From NCBI GenBank assembly GCA_018903255.1, contig JAHIQT010000060.1, forward strand, positions 1 to 45,350: a stretch of DNA of 45,350 nt, in the 5' to 3' direction. Shown here one piece after another: positions 29,029 through 38,714 of the stretch; position 1 is the stretch's first letter, and each line of letters opens with the position of its first letter. The translations under genes were made by a program, and so were the position numbers. The notes under the pieces were generated by a model. The model had not been told where the DNA came from. It ran no database searches and worked only from the letters and a program-made list of their open reading frames with translations. This stretch comes from Bacillota bacterium. Its GTDB lineage: Bacteria; Bacillota; Clostridia; Eubacteriales; Eubacteriaceae.

Positions 29029-30540
29029 ATGAAAATTTCAAAAAAAAGCCAAGTCGTATGTTTAGTATTCGTGTTGATGGCAATAAGTTCTTTCTTTGTA
29101 ACAGCTGCCTTCGCGGAGGAGCTCGTTGATACTGCTGGGACAACGCCACCTTTAGTAACCTTCATCGCTGATGATGGTAATGTAGCAGATTTTACACTGT
29201 TAAAGCCACTAAGTGACCAATATAAGATTCCATTTACTTCTGCTCTTCTTACGAGTACAATTAATGAACCCAATTCCATGACAATCGAGCAACTCAATGT
29301 TTTATATGCTACAGGTCGATGGGAATTTGTATCGCATACTGTCAACCATCCCTTTTTGACAGAAGTATCAGACACACAATTAAACGATGAATTAAGTCAA
29401 AGTCAGCAGTGGTTAATGTCAAAAAATCTAGGAAATGGATATCAGTATTTAGTATATCCATACGGAAGACATGACAGCAGAGTCATGGATGCTGCAATGA
29501 AATATTACAAAGCAGCTTTTAACACCGTTCCAAAATTAAATTCTGCACAGGTCAACCCTGCAAGCATCAATCGGATACCTTTGGGGGCATGGACTTCCCC
29601 AGGCGAAGATACTGTAGCTTATTATGAAAGTAAAGTTGATGAAGCAATCGCAAATGGAGAATGGCTAGTATTTATGTTGCATCCAGGAGCGGTCAGTTAC
29701 GGCCATAATAATGCTGATTTAGAAACAGTCATTCAATATATACAATCTAAAAATGTTCCAATTGTTACCATTAACGAAGCAATGCAATATTACACCCCAG
29801 TTCCCGTTAATGTCACGGAGGTTACCGTAAGCGAAGCAAACAAAACCGTGATCGCTGGTACTGCGTTTAACCTGACAGCCACGGTGTTACCCGAGAATGC
29901 GACCAATAAAGCGGTCACCTGGAGCAGTGATCAAACTGACATTGCCACCGTTGATGCTTCCGGGAAAGTAACAACCCACAAAACAGGAACCGCCACCGTC
30001 ACTGTCACTACCGCCGACGGCAGCAAAAGTGCCACTTGTCTTGTAAACGTTCAGGCGCCAGTAGATAACATTAAAGCAAGCTACCAAACCCATGTCCAAA
30101 ATGTTGGCTGGCAGGGTTGGAAAGCTGATGGCCAAGTGAGCGGAACCTCTGGTCAATCGTTGCGCCTTGAAGGGATTGAAATCAACGTTGATAAGCAAGG
30201 CTATGATATCGGCATTGCCTATCAAACCCATATTCAGAACATTGGCTGGGAAGCCGATACTGACAGAGGCTGGAAAAGCAATGGTGCAATGAGTGGTACA
30301 TCGGGTCAGTCGCTACGCTTGGAAGCCATTCAAATCAAACTTAGCGGTGCCGATGCCGATAAATGTGATGTCTATTACCAGGTTCATGCCCAAAATTATG
30401 GTTGGCTGGGTTGGGCGAAGAACGGAGATAGTGCTGGAACAGAAGGCTTTGGATATCGGTTGGAAGGCATTAAGATTGTTATGGTACCAAAAGGTTCAGC
30501 AGCACCAGGTTCAACAGAACAGCCATTTGTTATAAAATAG
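29029..30540 (+). CDS. Secreted polysaccharide deacetylase with Ig-like (BIG2) domain and three ChW repeats
   Basis: Signal peptide; NodB-like VTFIADDGNVADF, VSHTVNHPFL, YPYGRHDSRVMDAA; BIG2 VTVSEANKTVIAGTAFNLTATVLPENATNKAVTWSSDQTDIATVDASGKV; ChW YQTHVQNVGWQGWKADGQVSGTSGQSLRLEGIEI and two more. Confidence 0.88.
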   Translation: MKISKKSQVVCLVFVLMAISSFFVTAAFAEELVDTAGTTPPLVTFIADDGNVADFTLLKPLSDQYKIPFTSALLTSTINEPNSMTIEQLNVLYATGRWEFVSHTVNHPFLTEVSDTQLNDELSQSQQWLMSKNLGNGYQYLVYPYGRHDSRVMDAAMKYYKAAFNTVPKLNSAQVNPASINRIPLGAWTSPGEDTVAYYESKVDEAIANGEWLVFMLHPGAVSYGHNNADLETVIQYIQSKNVPIVTINEAMQYYTPVPVNVTEVTVSEANKTVIAGTAFNLTATVLPENATNKAVTWSSDQTDIATVDASGKVTTHKTGTATVTVTTADGSKSATCLVNVQAPVDNIKASYQTHVQNVGWQGWKADGQVSGTSGQSLRLEGIEINVDKQGYDIGIAYQTHIQNIGWEADTDRGWKSNGAMSGTSGQSLRLEAIQIKLSGADADKCDVYYQVHAQNYGWLGWAKNGDSAGTEGFGYRLEGIKIVMVPKGSAAPGSTEQPFVIK

Positions 30541-30695
30541 CGATGTCAAATTAGATCGCTAGCAGGCGCGCAATATTTTTTGTAATGATGTCGTAAATAA
30601 AAAGTTAAAAAGTCATTGAGAGCAAGCGGGACTTGCAGGATTCAATAGCAAGCGCAATGGCTAATTTTAAAGCACCTTCTTTGTTTAAAAAAATG

Positions 30696-30725
30696 TTGAC
30701 GGTTTCATTCCCCTTGTGCTATGAT
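30696..30725 (+). promoter_or_regulatory. glpP promoter
   Basis: TTGACG (30696-30701), N18, TATGAT (30720-30725). Confidence 0.7.
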
Positions 30726-30745
30726 CAAGTCAATGAGGAGATAAA

Positions 30746-31300
30746 ATGAGTTGGATTGATTTTTCAAAATTTCAGGTTATTCCTTCGATTCGTCGGTTGG
30801 GTGATCTGGAAATTGCCCTAAATAGCGAGGCTCAGGTGATTTTGCTCACCGAAGCCCATATTGCTAATTTGCAGGAGCTGGTCAAACTGGTTCACGCAAA
30901 AGATAAAAAGGCGCTGATCAACCTGGAGTTGCTGGGTGGTTTTGGAAAAGATCACGTGGGAATGAAACTATTAAAAAACTATTATCATGTCGATGGGGTC
31001 ATGTCAACCGACAGCGGTAAGCTGGGGATGGCAAAACAATGTGGTCTCGTCACCTTTCAGCGATTTTTTCTGCATGATTCACGGTCTTTTGAGACCGCAC
31101 TTAAAATTATTGAGTGTTCCCGGGTTGACGGAGCCGAGCTGCTACCGGCGATCATGGCTCTGGATTGTTATCAAACATTGATGGCAGTGGCAAAGATTCC
31201 CTTATTGGCGGGCGGATTTATCCGCGACCGGGAATTAATGGAAAAGATCAAGGGATGTGGTTTTAAGGGCTTGACGGTCAGCGACAAGTCGCTATGGTAG
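30746..31300 (+). CDS. glpP: Glycerol-3-phosphate responsive antiterminator
   Basis: 184 aa; VILLTEAHIANLQELVKLVHAKDKKALINLELLGGFGKD, GVMSTDSGKLGMAKQCGLVTFQRFFLHDSRS, PLLAGGFIRDRELM. Confidence 0.88.
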   Translation: MSWIDFSKFQVIPSIRRLGDLEIALNSEAQVILLTEAHIANLQELVKLVHAKDKKALINLELLGGFGKDHVGMKLLKNYYHVDGVMSTDSGKLGMAKQCGLVTFQRFFLHDSRSFETALKIIECSRVDGAELLPAIMALDCYQTLMAVAKIPLLAGGFIRDRELMEKIKGCGFKGLTVSDKSLW

Positions 31301-31377
31301 TGTGATTTTTGAGATAGAGAATTATGTTTTTGATTTATATTAAAACAAAATAGAATGTGCCGGATGGTAATTGTGTG

Positions 31378-31433
31378 AGTCCTGCTTAATAAATGTGATG
31401 ATTGTATCGCATTTATTAAGCAGGACTTTTTTT
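31378..31433 (+). terminator. Strong terminator/attenuator between glpP and the kinase
   Basis: 18-bp perfect stem AGTCCTGCTTAATAAATG / CATTTATTAAGCAGGACT extended by T.G and GAT/ATC to 22 bp, 6-nt loop, then T7. Confidence 0.92.
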
Positions 31434-31567
31434 AGTGAGAAAAGGGGGTATTGAGGAAGGTAAACAAAAAAATGTAATGCTTCATACTGTTGAGGTCAAT
31501 AGCAGTTGCCCGCAAAGGTTGAACAATCAAATCGTTCTAAAATCAAAATAAAATTGGAGGTTTCAAA

Positions 31568-33067
31568 ATGGGAAAATATTTACTGGGTCTTGACAATGGC
31601 GGCACCATGATTAAAGCGGCGCTTTATGATTTAAAAGGAAATGAGGTGGCAATTTCTAGCTCCAAGACAGCCATGTACCAGCCGGAACCGGGCTTCACCG
31701 AACGTGACGTCGAAGAAATGTGGCAGGCCAATGTTAAAGCGATTAAAGGGGTAATCGCCAAAGCCGGCATCGATGGCAGTGAGATCCTCGGCCTCGCCGC
31801 CACTGGTCATGGTAACGGTCTCTATCTGGTTCGGGCTGATGGTAGCCAGACCACCAACGGGATGATCTCCACCGATGTCCGGGGTCGCGAATATGTTATT
31901 AAATGGCAGAAAGACGGCACCCATGACAAGATCTTGCCAAAAACCATGCAGAGTGTTTTTGCCGGACAGCCCACTACCCTGCTGCGCTGGTTTATGGATC
32001 ATAAACCCGAGGTACTGGAAGAAACCGATTGGATCTTTATGTGTAAGGACTACATCCGTTTCCGCTTAACCGGCGAAGCTTATGGGGAAATTGCCGATAT
32101 GTCCGGCTCCAGCTTAATGAATGTCCGAGACGTAAAATACGATCAGGAGCTGCTCAAAGACATGGGGCTGGAAAGCATCTATGATAAGCTGCCGCCGCTG
32201 CGTTATTCAGGGGAAGTCTGCGGCACCATCACCAAGGAAGTGGCCGAACTGACCGGCCTGGCCGAAGGAACCCCAGTGGCCGGGGGCTGCATGGATATTC
32301 ACGCCTCAGCCATGGCAGTCGGGATCACCGATGAAGACAAGATGTGCGTTGTGGCCGGTACCTGGAGCATCAACGAATATATCAGCAAGAAACCAGTGGT
32401 CGACAAGGACTTGTTTATGACCTCCATTTATCCGATTCCTGGCTATTGGATGATTTTGGAGGGCAGCCCGACCTCGGCCAGTAATCTGGAATGGTTTTTA
32501 ACCGAAATCCTCCGGGACATTGACCTCAAAGAGCAGGACGTCTATGAATATTCTAACAATTGTGTCAACTGTGTGGCTGATGAAGATTGCGGTGTGGTAT
32601 TTTTACCATTTTTATACGCAAGCAATGTTAATATCAATGCCAAGGCCTGTTTTGTCGGACTGTCCAGTTATCACAACCGCGATAATATGCTAAGAGCTGT
32701 TTACGAAGGCATTGTCTTTAGTCATAAGTATCATATTGAAAAGTTGCTTAAATATCGTAGCGCACCAAAGAGTATCCGCATAGCCGGTGGGGTGGCTAAA
32801 TCCCGGGTTTGGGTGCAGATGTTTGCAGATATTCTTGAGTTACCCATTGAAGTCACTGAATGTACCGAACTGGGTGCACTAGGAGCAGCGATCTGTGCCG
32901 GGGTCGCCACTGGCGCCTATGAAAGCTTCAAGGCGGCTTCGGATGTGATGGTGGAAATCGCCTTTACCGCGGTTCCCAACCCCGATAAGCAGGCCATGTA
33001 TGAAAAGAAATACAATCGCTATCTGAAGGTCATCAATGCCTTGGATGGGATCTGGGACGCGTATTAA
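31568..33067 (+). CDS. FGGY-family carbohydrate kinase (xylulose/L-xylulose/polyol kinase-like)
   Basis: LLGLDNGGTMIKAALYDLKG, GLAATGHGNGLYLV, IRIAGGVAKSRVWVQMFADIL; RBS ttggagg. Confidence 0.88.
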   Translation: MGKYLLGLDNGGTMIKAALYDLKGNEVAISSSKTAMYQPEPGFTERDVEEMWQANVKAIKGVIAKAGIDGSEILGLAATGHGNGLYLVRADGSQTTNGMISTDVRGREYVIKWQKDGTHDKILPKTMQSVFAGQPTTLLRWFMDHKPEVLEETDWIFMCKDYIRFRLTGEAYGEIADMSGSSLMNVRDVKYDQELLKDMGLESIYDKLPPLRYSGEVCGTITKEVAELTGLAEGTPVAGGCMDIHASAMAVGITDEDKMCVVAGTWSINEYISKKPVVDKDLFMTSIYPIPGYWMILEGSPTSASNLEWFLTEILRDIDLKEQDVYEYSNNCVNCVADEDCGVVFLPFLYASNVNINAKACFVGLSSYHNRDNMLRAVYEGIVFSHKYHIEKLLKYRSAPKSIRIAGGVAKSRVWVQMFADILELPIEVTECTELGALGAAICAGVATGAYESFKAASDVMVEIAFTAVPNPDKQAMYEKKYNRYLKVINALDGIWDAY

Positions 33068-33249
33068 AGAAGGCAATTCAGCAATTACCAAGGAACGTTA
33101 TGCATCGCTTCAAGGGGTGAGGGTCTGACCCCTAGGTCATTATCAATCGCCGGAAACGTTGATCTCAAGATAAATGCTTGCAGGCGGGTACTACCCGCCC
33201 CCACGAACCGATAATGGACAAATATGTAAAAAAACAGGAGACTAAGAAA

Positions 33250-34008
33250 ATGGATTTAAAACTTAATGGAAAAAACGCCATCATTACCGGGGGTTCCCGG
33301 GGAGTGGGGCGGGCGATTGCCCTGGGGCTTGCGGCAGAAGGGGTTAATGTGGTGGTCACAGCCAGAAAATTATCAAAAGAACTATTGGAAGTGGTAGAAG
33401 AAGCTAAATCTATTGGGGTAAAAGCCTATCCTTTGGGGGTAAGCATGAATAATCCCGATGATGTGGGGAAAATGATGAAGGAAGCTGAAGCACTGTTGGG
33501 AGATCTGGATATACTGATCAATAACGCTGGGATCTGGTTAACCGGGTGGATTCAGGATATCCCCTTGTCTGACTGGGAAGAGACCATCGATGTGAATCTG
33601 ACGGCGCCTTTTCTCACTTCCCAGTATTTTGCTAAAATCAATCTAAAAAAGAAGCGACCCGGGAGGATTATTAATATCAATTCCCAGGCGGCTTTTAACG
33701 GTTCCACCACTGGCCATGCCCACTACGCTGCCAGCAAGGCGGGGATGGTGGCACTGACCATTTCGATGGCGCGGGAGTTGTCGTCCAAAGGGATTACGGT
33801 TAACGGCATTGCCCTGGGGGTGGTTGACACCGATATGATTCGGGACAACTTAGAAGCCAACCCTGGTTATTACGAAAGCCGGATACCCATCGGTCGGGTG
33901 GCTCAGCCCGAAGATGTGGCCAATATCGTTGTCTTTATGGCCTCAGAACCAGCCTCCTATCTGACCGGCACCACCATCGATGCCACCGGCGGGATGCTGA
34001 TGCGGTAA
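33250..34008 (+). CDS. SDR-family NAD(P)-dependent oxidoreductase
   Basis: TGGSRGVGRAIALGLA, NNAGIW, YAASKAGMVALT, SYLTGTTIDATGGMLM; RBS caggag before 33250. Confidence 0.92.
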   Translation: MDLKLNGKNAIITGGSRGVGRAIALGLAAEGVNVVVTARKLSKELLEVVEEAKSIGVKAYPLGVSMNNPDDVGKMMKEAEALLGDLDILINNAGIWLTGWIQDIPLSDWEETIDVNLTAPFLTSQYFAKINLKKKRPGRIININSQAAFNGSTTGHAHYAASKAGMVALTISMARELSSKGITVNGIALGVVDTDMIRDNLEANPGYYESRIPIGRVAQPEDVANIVVFMASEPASYLTGTTIDATGGMLMR

Positions 34009-34249
34009 CTGTAGTCAGCGAATATAAACAGAGTTTGCAACTACAAGCCGAAATGAACTTCTTTACATAATTTAAAGTGACGATTCTAGATTGCTTTGAT
34101 GCTGGTTTTTGCAAGCAATTTCGTAACGTGTAAGCGAACAATACAAGAAATTGTCGTACGCCCTAGGGGAGAAATTGTTTCTCGTAAACCAGTAGCGAAG
34201 TTCACGGCACTTTACTACTCCATTCACACCATTTACGAAAGGAAATCTC

Positions 34250-35707
34250 ATGAATCATTATGATATCATCATCATTGGGGGCGGTATTACCGGTACGGCC
34301 ATTGCCCATGAATGTTCAAAATATAAACTGACGGCCGCCCTGCTTGAGCGGGGCACCGATATCGGTATTGGTGCTACCAAAGGAAATGGCGGCGTCGTTC
34401 ACCCCGGTTATGATCCCACTCCGGGCAGCCTGAAAGCGAAGATCAATGTCCAGGGTGCCAATCTTTATCCCAAACTGGCCAAAGATCTAAACTTTGGCAT
34501 GATCAATCCGGGAATCTTTGTGATCGGTTTTACCGATGCCGATGAAGTGGCGTTAAAACATAAACTGGAGTTTGGCATCAAAAACGGGGTGCGGGATCTG
34601 GCCATTATCAATGCCGACCAAATGCGCAACCGTGAGCCCCATCTGGCTGCCAATGCCAAACATGCGCTGTATGCCCCCACAGCCACCGTGGTTGACCCCT
34701 TTGAGGTGGCCATCGCCTTTGCTGAAAATGCCAAAGCCAACGGCGTGGCGATTCTGATGAGTCAGCCGGTAACCGCGATACAAAAAAGAAGGGACGGCAG
34801 TTTTTTGATTAATACTCCCGATCGGCAATTGTCCTGCTCCTATATCGTCAACGCAGCTGGCAACCATGCTGATAATGTGGCCAGCCTGGCGGGGATTTCC
34901 GAATACCAGATGAAACCGCGCCACGGTGATCTGCTGGTGCTAGATAAGGACATGGCCAACAAACCCCAAACGGTGATCTTTCCCTGTCCCAGACCGGATA
35001 CCAAGGGGATCGCCTGTATTCCCACAGTTCATGGCAATACCATTGTTGGTTCTACCGCGACCATGATGGATGATAAGGAGGCCGTCAACAATTATGCCCC
35101 GGGGATTCAGGCCTTGATTGATGGGGTACATAAGATTTTACCGGAACTCGACGCTAGTAAAATCATCCGTACCTTTGCTGGGTTACGGCCAGTGGTGCTG
35201 GACAACAATAATGATTTTTTCATTGCCGAGTCCCAAACAGTAAGCGGTTTTATCCATGCCGCTGGGATTCAGTCCCCAGGGGTTGCCGCGGCCCCAGCCA
35301 TTGCCGAACAGGTTCGCGATCTGCTAGATAATGCCGGACTGAAAATGATCCCTAAATTGGACTATAATCCTTACCGGGAAAAAAGGATCGTTTTTGCTGA
35401 TCTTTCGATTGATCAACAGGATGCCCTGATTCATCAGAACCCGGCCTACGGACGGATTGTCTGTCGTTGTGAAACGGTCACCGAGGGTGAAATCATCGAT
35501 GCCATCCACGGGGTGATTCCGGCTCAGACCCTAGATGCAGTAAAGCGTCGAACTCGAGCCGGGATGGGGAGATGCCAAAGCGGCTTCTGTCAATACAAGG
35601 TCATCGCCATTTTGAGCCGGGAGCTGGGGCTACCGGTTTCTGATATCTGTCTGGAAGATCGGGGCTCGCAACAGCTCTGCGGACCGGTTAAGGGGGGTGT
35701 GAAATGA
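34250..35707 (+). CDS. GlpA-like FAD-dependent glycerol-3-phosphate dehydrogenase/oxidoreductase with C-terminal BFD-like [2Fe-2S] domain
   Basis: IIIGGGITGTAIAHECSKY; C-terminal IVCRCETVTEGEI...RRTRAGMGRCQSGFCQ. Confidence 0.88.
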   Translation: MNHYDIIIIGGGITGTAIAHECSKYKLTAALLERGTDIGIGATKGNGGVVHPGYDPTPGSLKAKINVQGANLYPKLAKDLNFGMINPGIFVIGFTDADEVALKHKLEFGIKNGVRDLAIINADQMRNREPHLAANAKHALYAPTATVVDPFEVAIAFAENAKANGVAILMSQPVTAIQKRRDGSFLINTPDRQLSCSYIVNAAGNHADNVASLAGISEYQMKPRHGDLLVLDKDMANKPQTVIFPCPRPDTKGIACIPTVHGNTIVGSTATMMDDKEAVNNYAPGIQALIDGVHKILPELDASKIIRTFAGLRPVVLDNNNDFFIAESQTVSGFIHAAGIQSPGVAAAPAIAEQVRDLLDNAGLKMIPKLDYNPYREKRIVFADLSIDQQDALIHQNPAYGRIVCRCETVTEGEIIDAIHGVIPAQTLDAVKRRTRAGMGRCQSGFCQYKVIAILSRELGLPVSDICLEDRGSQQLCGPVKGGVK

Positions 35708-37020
35708 AACAGTTACACTATGACGTGGTTGTTATCGGTGGCGGTCCGGCTGGGATGGCGGCAGCCCTGAAGGCCAAAGAAAAGGGTGCCACCGTTGCCA
35801 TTATCGAACGCAACGAGGAACTGGGGGGGATTCTTAACCAGTGTATTCACAGTGGTTTTGGGCTCAGTTATTTTAAGCAGGAGCTCACCGGCCCCGAATA
35901 CGCTGAGCTGTTTATTAATCAGGTGATAGCTGCTGGTATTGATGTCTATTTAGAAACCATGGTCATCGATTTGTCCCGGGATCGTCAGGTTAAAGCGATG
36001 AATCAAGCGGGCATGCTGCTGCTTTGTGCCGGCGCGATTGTGCTGGCCATGGGCTGTCGGGAACGGACCCGCGGTGCTATTAAAATTCCCGGTTCCAGAC
36101 CGGCTGGTGTACTCACCGCCGGACTGGCGCAGCGGTATGTAAATATCGAAAACCGTAAACCGGGGGAACGCATTGTCATTTTGGGTTCCGGTGATATCGG
36201 TCTGATCATGGCGAGACGGCTGACCCTAGAAGGGATGGAGGTGCTGGGGGTCTATGAATTGATGCCTTATGCCAATGGATTATACCGAAACATTAAAAAC
36301 TGTCTGGACGATTTTGATATCCCCCTGCATTTGTCAACCACGGTAACTAATATTATTGGCCATCCCCACCTGGAAGCTATCGAAGTGGCTAAGGTTGATG
36401 AGAACTTCAAGGTGATTGAAGATAGCCGCGAAGTAATCGCCTGTGACACCCTACTGTTATCGATTGGTCTGATTCCCGAAAATGAGCTATCCCAAAAATC
36501 CGGAGTTAGTCTGAATCCCCGAACTAACGGCCCGCTGGTTAATGAAGCGCTGGAAACCGACCAGCCAGGAATCTTTGCCTGCGGAAATGTCCTCCACGTT
36601 CACGATCTGGTGGACAATGTCACCCTGGAAGCCGAAGCGGCCGGAGCCGCTGCTGCCACCTATGCTCTGCAGCAAAAGGCTGAGGCCGCGGTCGGTGAAA
36701 AGAGATTGGCCGAAAATAAGTATAGTATCCCGTTGGTTGCCGGCGAGAATGTCGGCTACACCGTGCCGGCTAAACTGACCAGCCCGACACAAAAAGCTGG
36801 CCGGATATTATTCCGGGTACGAAAACCGCTAGAAAATGCCGCAGTCATCATCCAATCCGGCGAGAAAACCATTTTTCAGGGTAAACCCAGAGCCTTTAAG
36901 CCTAGTGTGATGGAAGCGGTGCAGCTAAGCCCAGACCAAATAAATGAACTAACGGCTATGTGTGACCAAAATAGTGGAGGGCAACCGATAATCGTAGCGG
37001 TACAGGAGGTGAATCAATGA
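35704..37020 (+). CDS. NAD(P)/FAD-dependent oxidoreductase
   Basis: VVVIGGGPAGMAAALKAKEKGA, IVILGSGDIGLIMARRL, PGIFACGNVLHVHDLVDNV; ATGA overlap with upstream gene. Confidence 0.9.
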   Translation: MKQLHYDVVVIGGGPAGMAAALKAKEKGATVAIIERNEELGGILNQCIHSGFGLSYFKQELTGPEYAELFINQVIAAGIDVYLETMVIDLSRDRQVKAMNQAGMLLLCAGAIVLAMGCRERTRGAIKIPGSRPAGVLTAGLAQRYVNIENRKPGERIVILGSGDIGLIMARRLTLEGMEVLGVYELMPYANGLYRNIKNCLDDFDIPLHLSTTVTNIIGHPHLEAIEVAKVDENFKVIEDSREVIACDTLLLSIGLIPENELSQKSGVSLNPRTNGPLVNEALETDQPGIFACGNVLHVHDLVDNVTLEAEAAGAAAATYALQQKAEAAVGEKRLAENKYSIPLVAGENVGYTVPAKLTSPTQKAGRILFRVRKPLENAAVIIQSGEKTIFQGKPRAFKPSVMEAVQLSPDQINELTAMCDQNSGGQPIIVAVQEVNQ

Positions 37021-37445
37021 GTCAGAAGCATAAAGCAATAGAAATAGCAGACGATTTAAAAAGGGCAGATGAAATAAAAGTTTGCTGCACCACCTGTCCC
37101 CAGGAATGCGTGATTACGGTTCAGCTAAAAAGGGGCGTTTTGGATAGAGTGGCGGGAGAAGGCTGTAAGCGGGGTAAAAAGTTTGCCCAAAAGGAGATGA
37201 CCACACCAGAAAGAACATTAACCAGTACAGTTATGGTGACATGTGGCGGTAAGGCGGCTCTCTTGCCAGTAAAAACGGCTGCCCCGATCCCCAAAAAAGC
37301 CATGACCCTAGCCATGGACGTGATCCGTAAAACAAAGCTTATCGGGCCGTGTCAGATGGGGGATGTAGTGATTGCCAATATCTGCGGCACCGGGGTAGAT
37401 GTGGTGGCTTGTCGAAGTATTAAGGAGGAAAATCATGCGTGTTAA
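37017..37445 (+). CDS. DUF1667 Cys-rich protein
   Basis: CCTTCPQECVITVQ...GEGCKRGKKFAQKE...PVKTAAPIPK; ATGA overlap. Confidence 0.88.
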   Translation: MSQKHKAIEIADDLKRADEIKVCCTTCPQECVITVQLKRGVLDRVAGEGCKRGKKFAQKEMTTPERTLTSTVMVTCGGKAALLPVKTAAPIPKKAMTLAMDVIRKTKLIGPCQMGDVVIANICGTGVDVVACRSIKEENHAC

Positions 37446-38337
37446 TCTCAGTCAAATTTTAGCGGATGCTAATCACAAAGGATGGGCTATCGGGGCCTTT
37501 AACACCCCCAATCTGGAAAGCGTCCAGGCGGTGATCGCTGCGGCAGAGGCCCTAAACCAGCCGGTGATCATCATGCATGCCCAGATTCATGAAAGCCTTG
37601 TTCCCCTGGAAGTGATCGGTCCGGTAATGGTGCGGCTGGCCGACCAGGCTCGGGTAAATGTCTGCGTTCACCTGGATCATGGCGAAGATCTGGGTTACCT
37701 GCTTCACGCCATGAAAATGGGTTTTACTTCAGTGATGTATGATGGCTCCAGGCTGCCCTATGAGGAAAATCTGGCCAACACCCGGGAAATTGTCCGGGTG
37801 GCCGATTACCTGGGGGTATCGGTAGAGGCTGAGCTAGGCCGGGTGCTGCGACCAGAAGGCGGGGGAGCGCCAGACCCCGAAGAAGAAGCCTTGAGCCCGG
37901 AAGCATGCTACACCGATCCAGCGCTGGCCAGTGCTTTTGTGGCAGCTACCGGGGTGGATGCGCTAGCGATTGCCTTTGGCACTGCCCACGGCCTTTACGA
38001 GGCTCAACCCTGTCTGGATTTTGAGCGGATCACTGCGATTCACCAACGGGTGGAGGTGCCATTGGTGATGCATGGCGGATCGGGTGTCTGTGCCGCCGAC
38101 TTCCAGAAAGCGATCGCTTGCGGGATTTCAAAAATTAATTATTTTACCTATATGTCGCTGGCTGGTGGTCAGGCGGTCAAAGCTTATTTTGATCAAAACC
38201 CCGGTCGCGACCTGCGCTTTGATGAAATTGCCGAGATTGGCCGAGTTGCCATGCAGGCCGATGTGGAACTAGCAATGAAAATATTCCGGGGTCAAGCGGC
38301 GGCACATTTTACTAGCACAGGCTTATTGGGGAAATAA
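37435..38337 (+). CDS. Class II ketose-bisphosphate aldolase family
   Basis: KGWAIGAFNTPNLESVQAVIAAAE, VCVHLDHGED, FTSVMYDGSRLPYEENL, LVMHGGSGVC, ISKINYFTYM; RBS aaggagg before 37435. Confidence 0.9.
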   Translation: MRVNLSQILADANHKGWAIGAFNTPNLESVQAVIAAAEALNQPVIIMHAQIHESLVPLEVIGPVMVRLADQARVNVCVHLDHGEDLGYLLHAMKMGFTSVMYDGSRLPYEENLANTREIVRVADYLGVSVEAELGRVLRPEGGGAPDPEEEALSPEACYTDPALASAFVAATGVDALAIAFGTAHGLYEAQPCLDFERITAIHQRVEVPLVMHGGSGVCAADFQKAIACGISKINYFTYMSLAGGQAVKAYFDQNPGRDLRFDEIAEIGRVAMQADVELAMKIFRGQAAAHFTSTGLLGK

Positions 38338-38486
38338 TTAAGTCAAGACTCAATTAAAGACGCAATTCAAGACATTGAGCATACACTATTGATGAAATCT
38401 GCTCATTCAACATATAGGATAAAAAGTCGGTCAAAATTACTTTTGATGCCTACCAATTAATCTAATCAATTAATAGCAGCAAAAAA

Positions 38487-38541
38487 ATCCATTTGATATG
38501 ATGATCACCTTTGTAAAACGATGATCTCATATCAAATGGAT
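38487..38541 (-). terminator. Terminator for the minus-strand diguanylate cyclase transcript
   Basis: ATCCATTTGATATGA-t-GATCA pairs with TGATC TCATATCAAATGGAT; on the minus strand followed by TTTTTTT. Confidence 0.8.
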
Positions 38542-38714
38542 CGATGGTCGCGGTTAACGTCTTCTTGATTTTGCATCGACACGGGATGATTAGCAACATA
38601 AAAAGTCAGGCGTTATTTTTTACCATCTGAATCGGCCATAAAATTATGCATATCGGCAGCATTGTTTCTGGCCAGTTCTTCGGCTTCGCTATAAATGCCA
38701 TCGTTATTGCGCCT

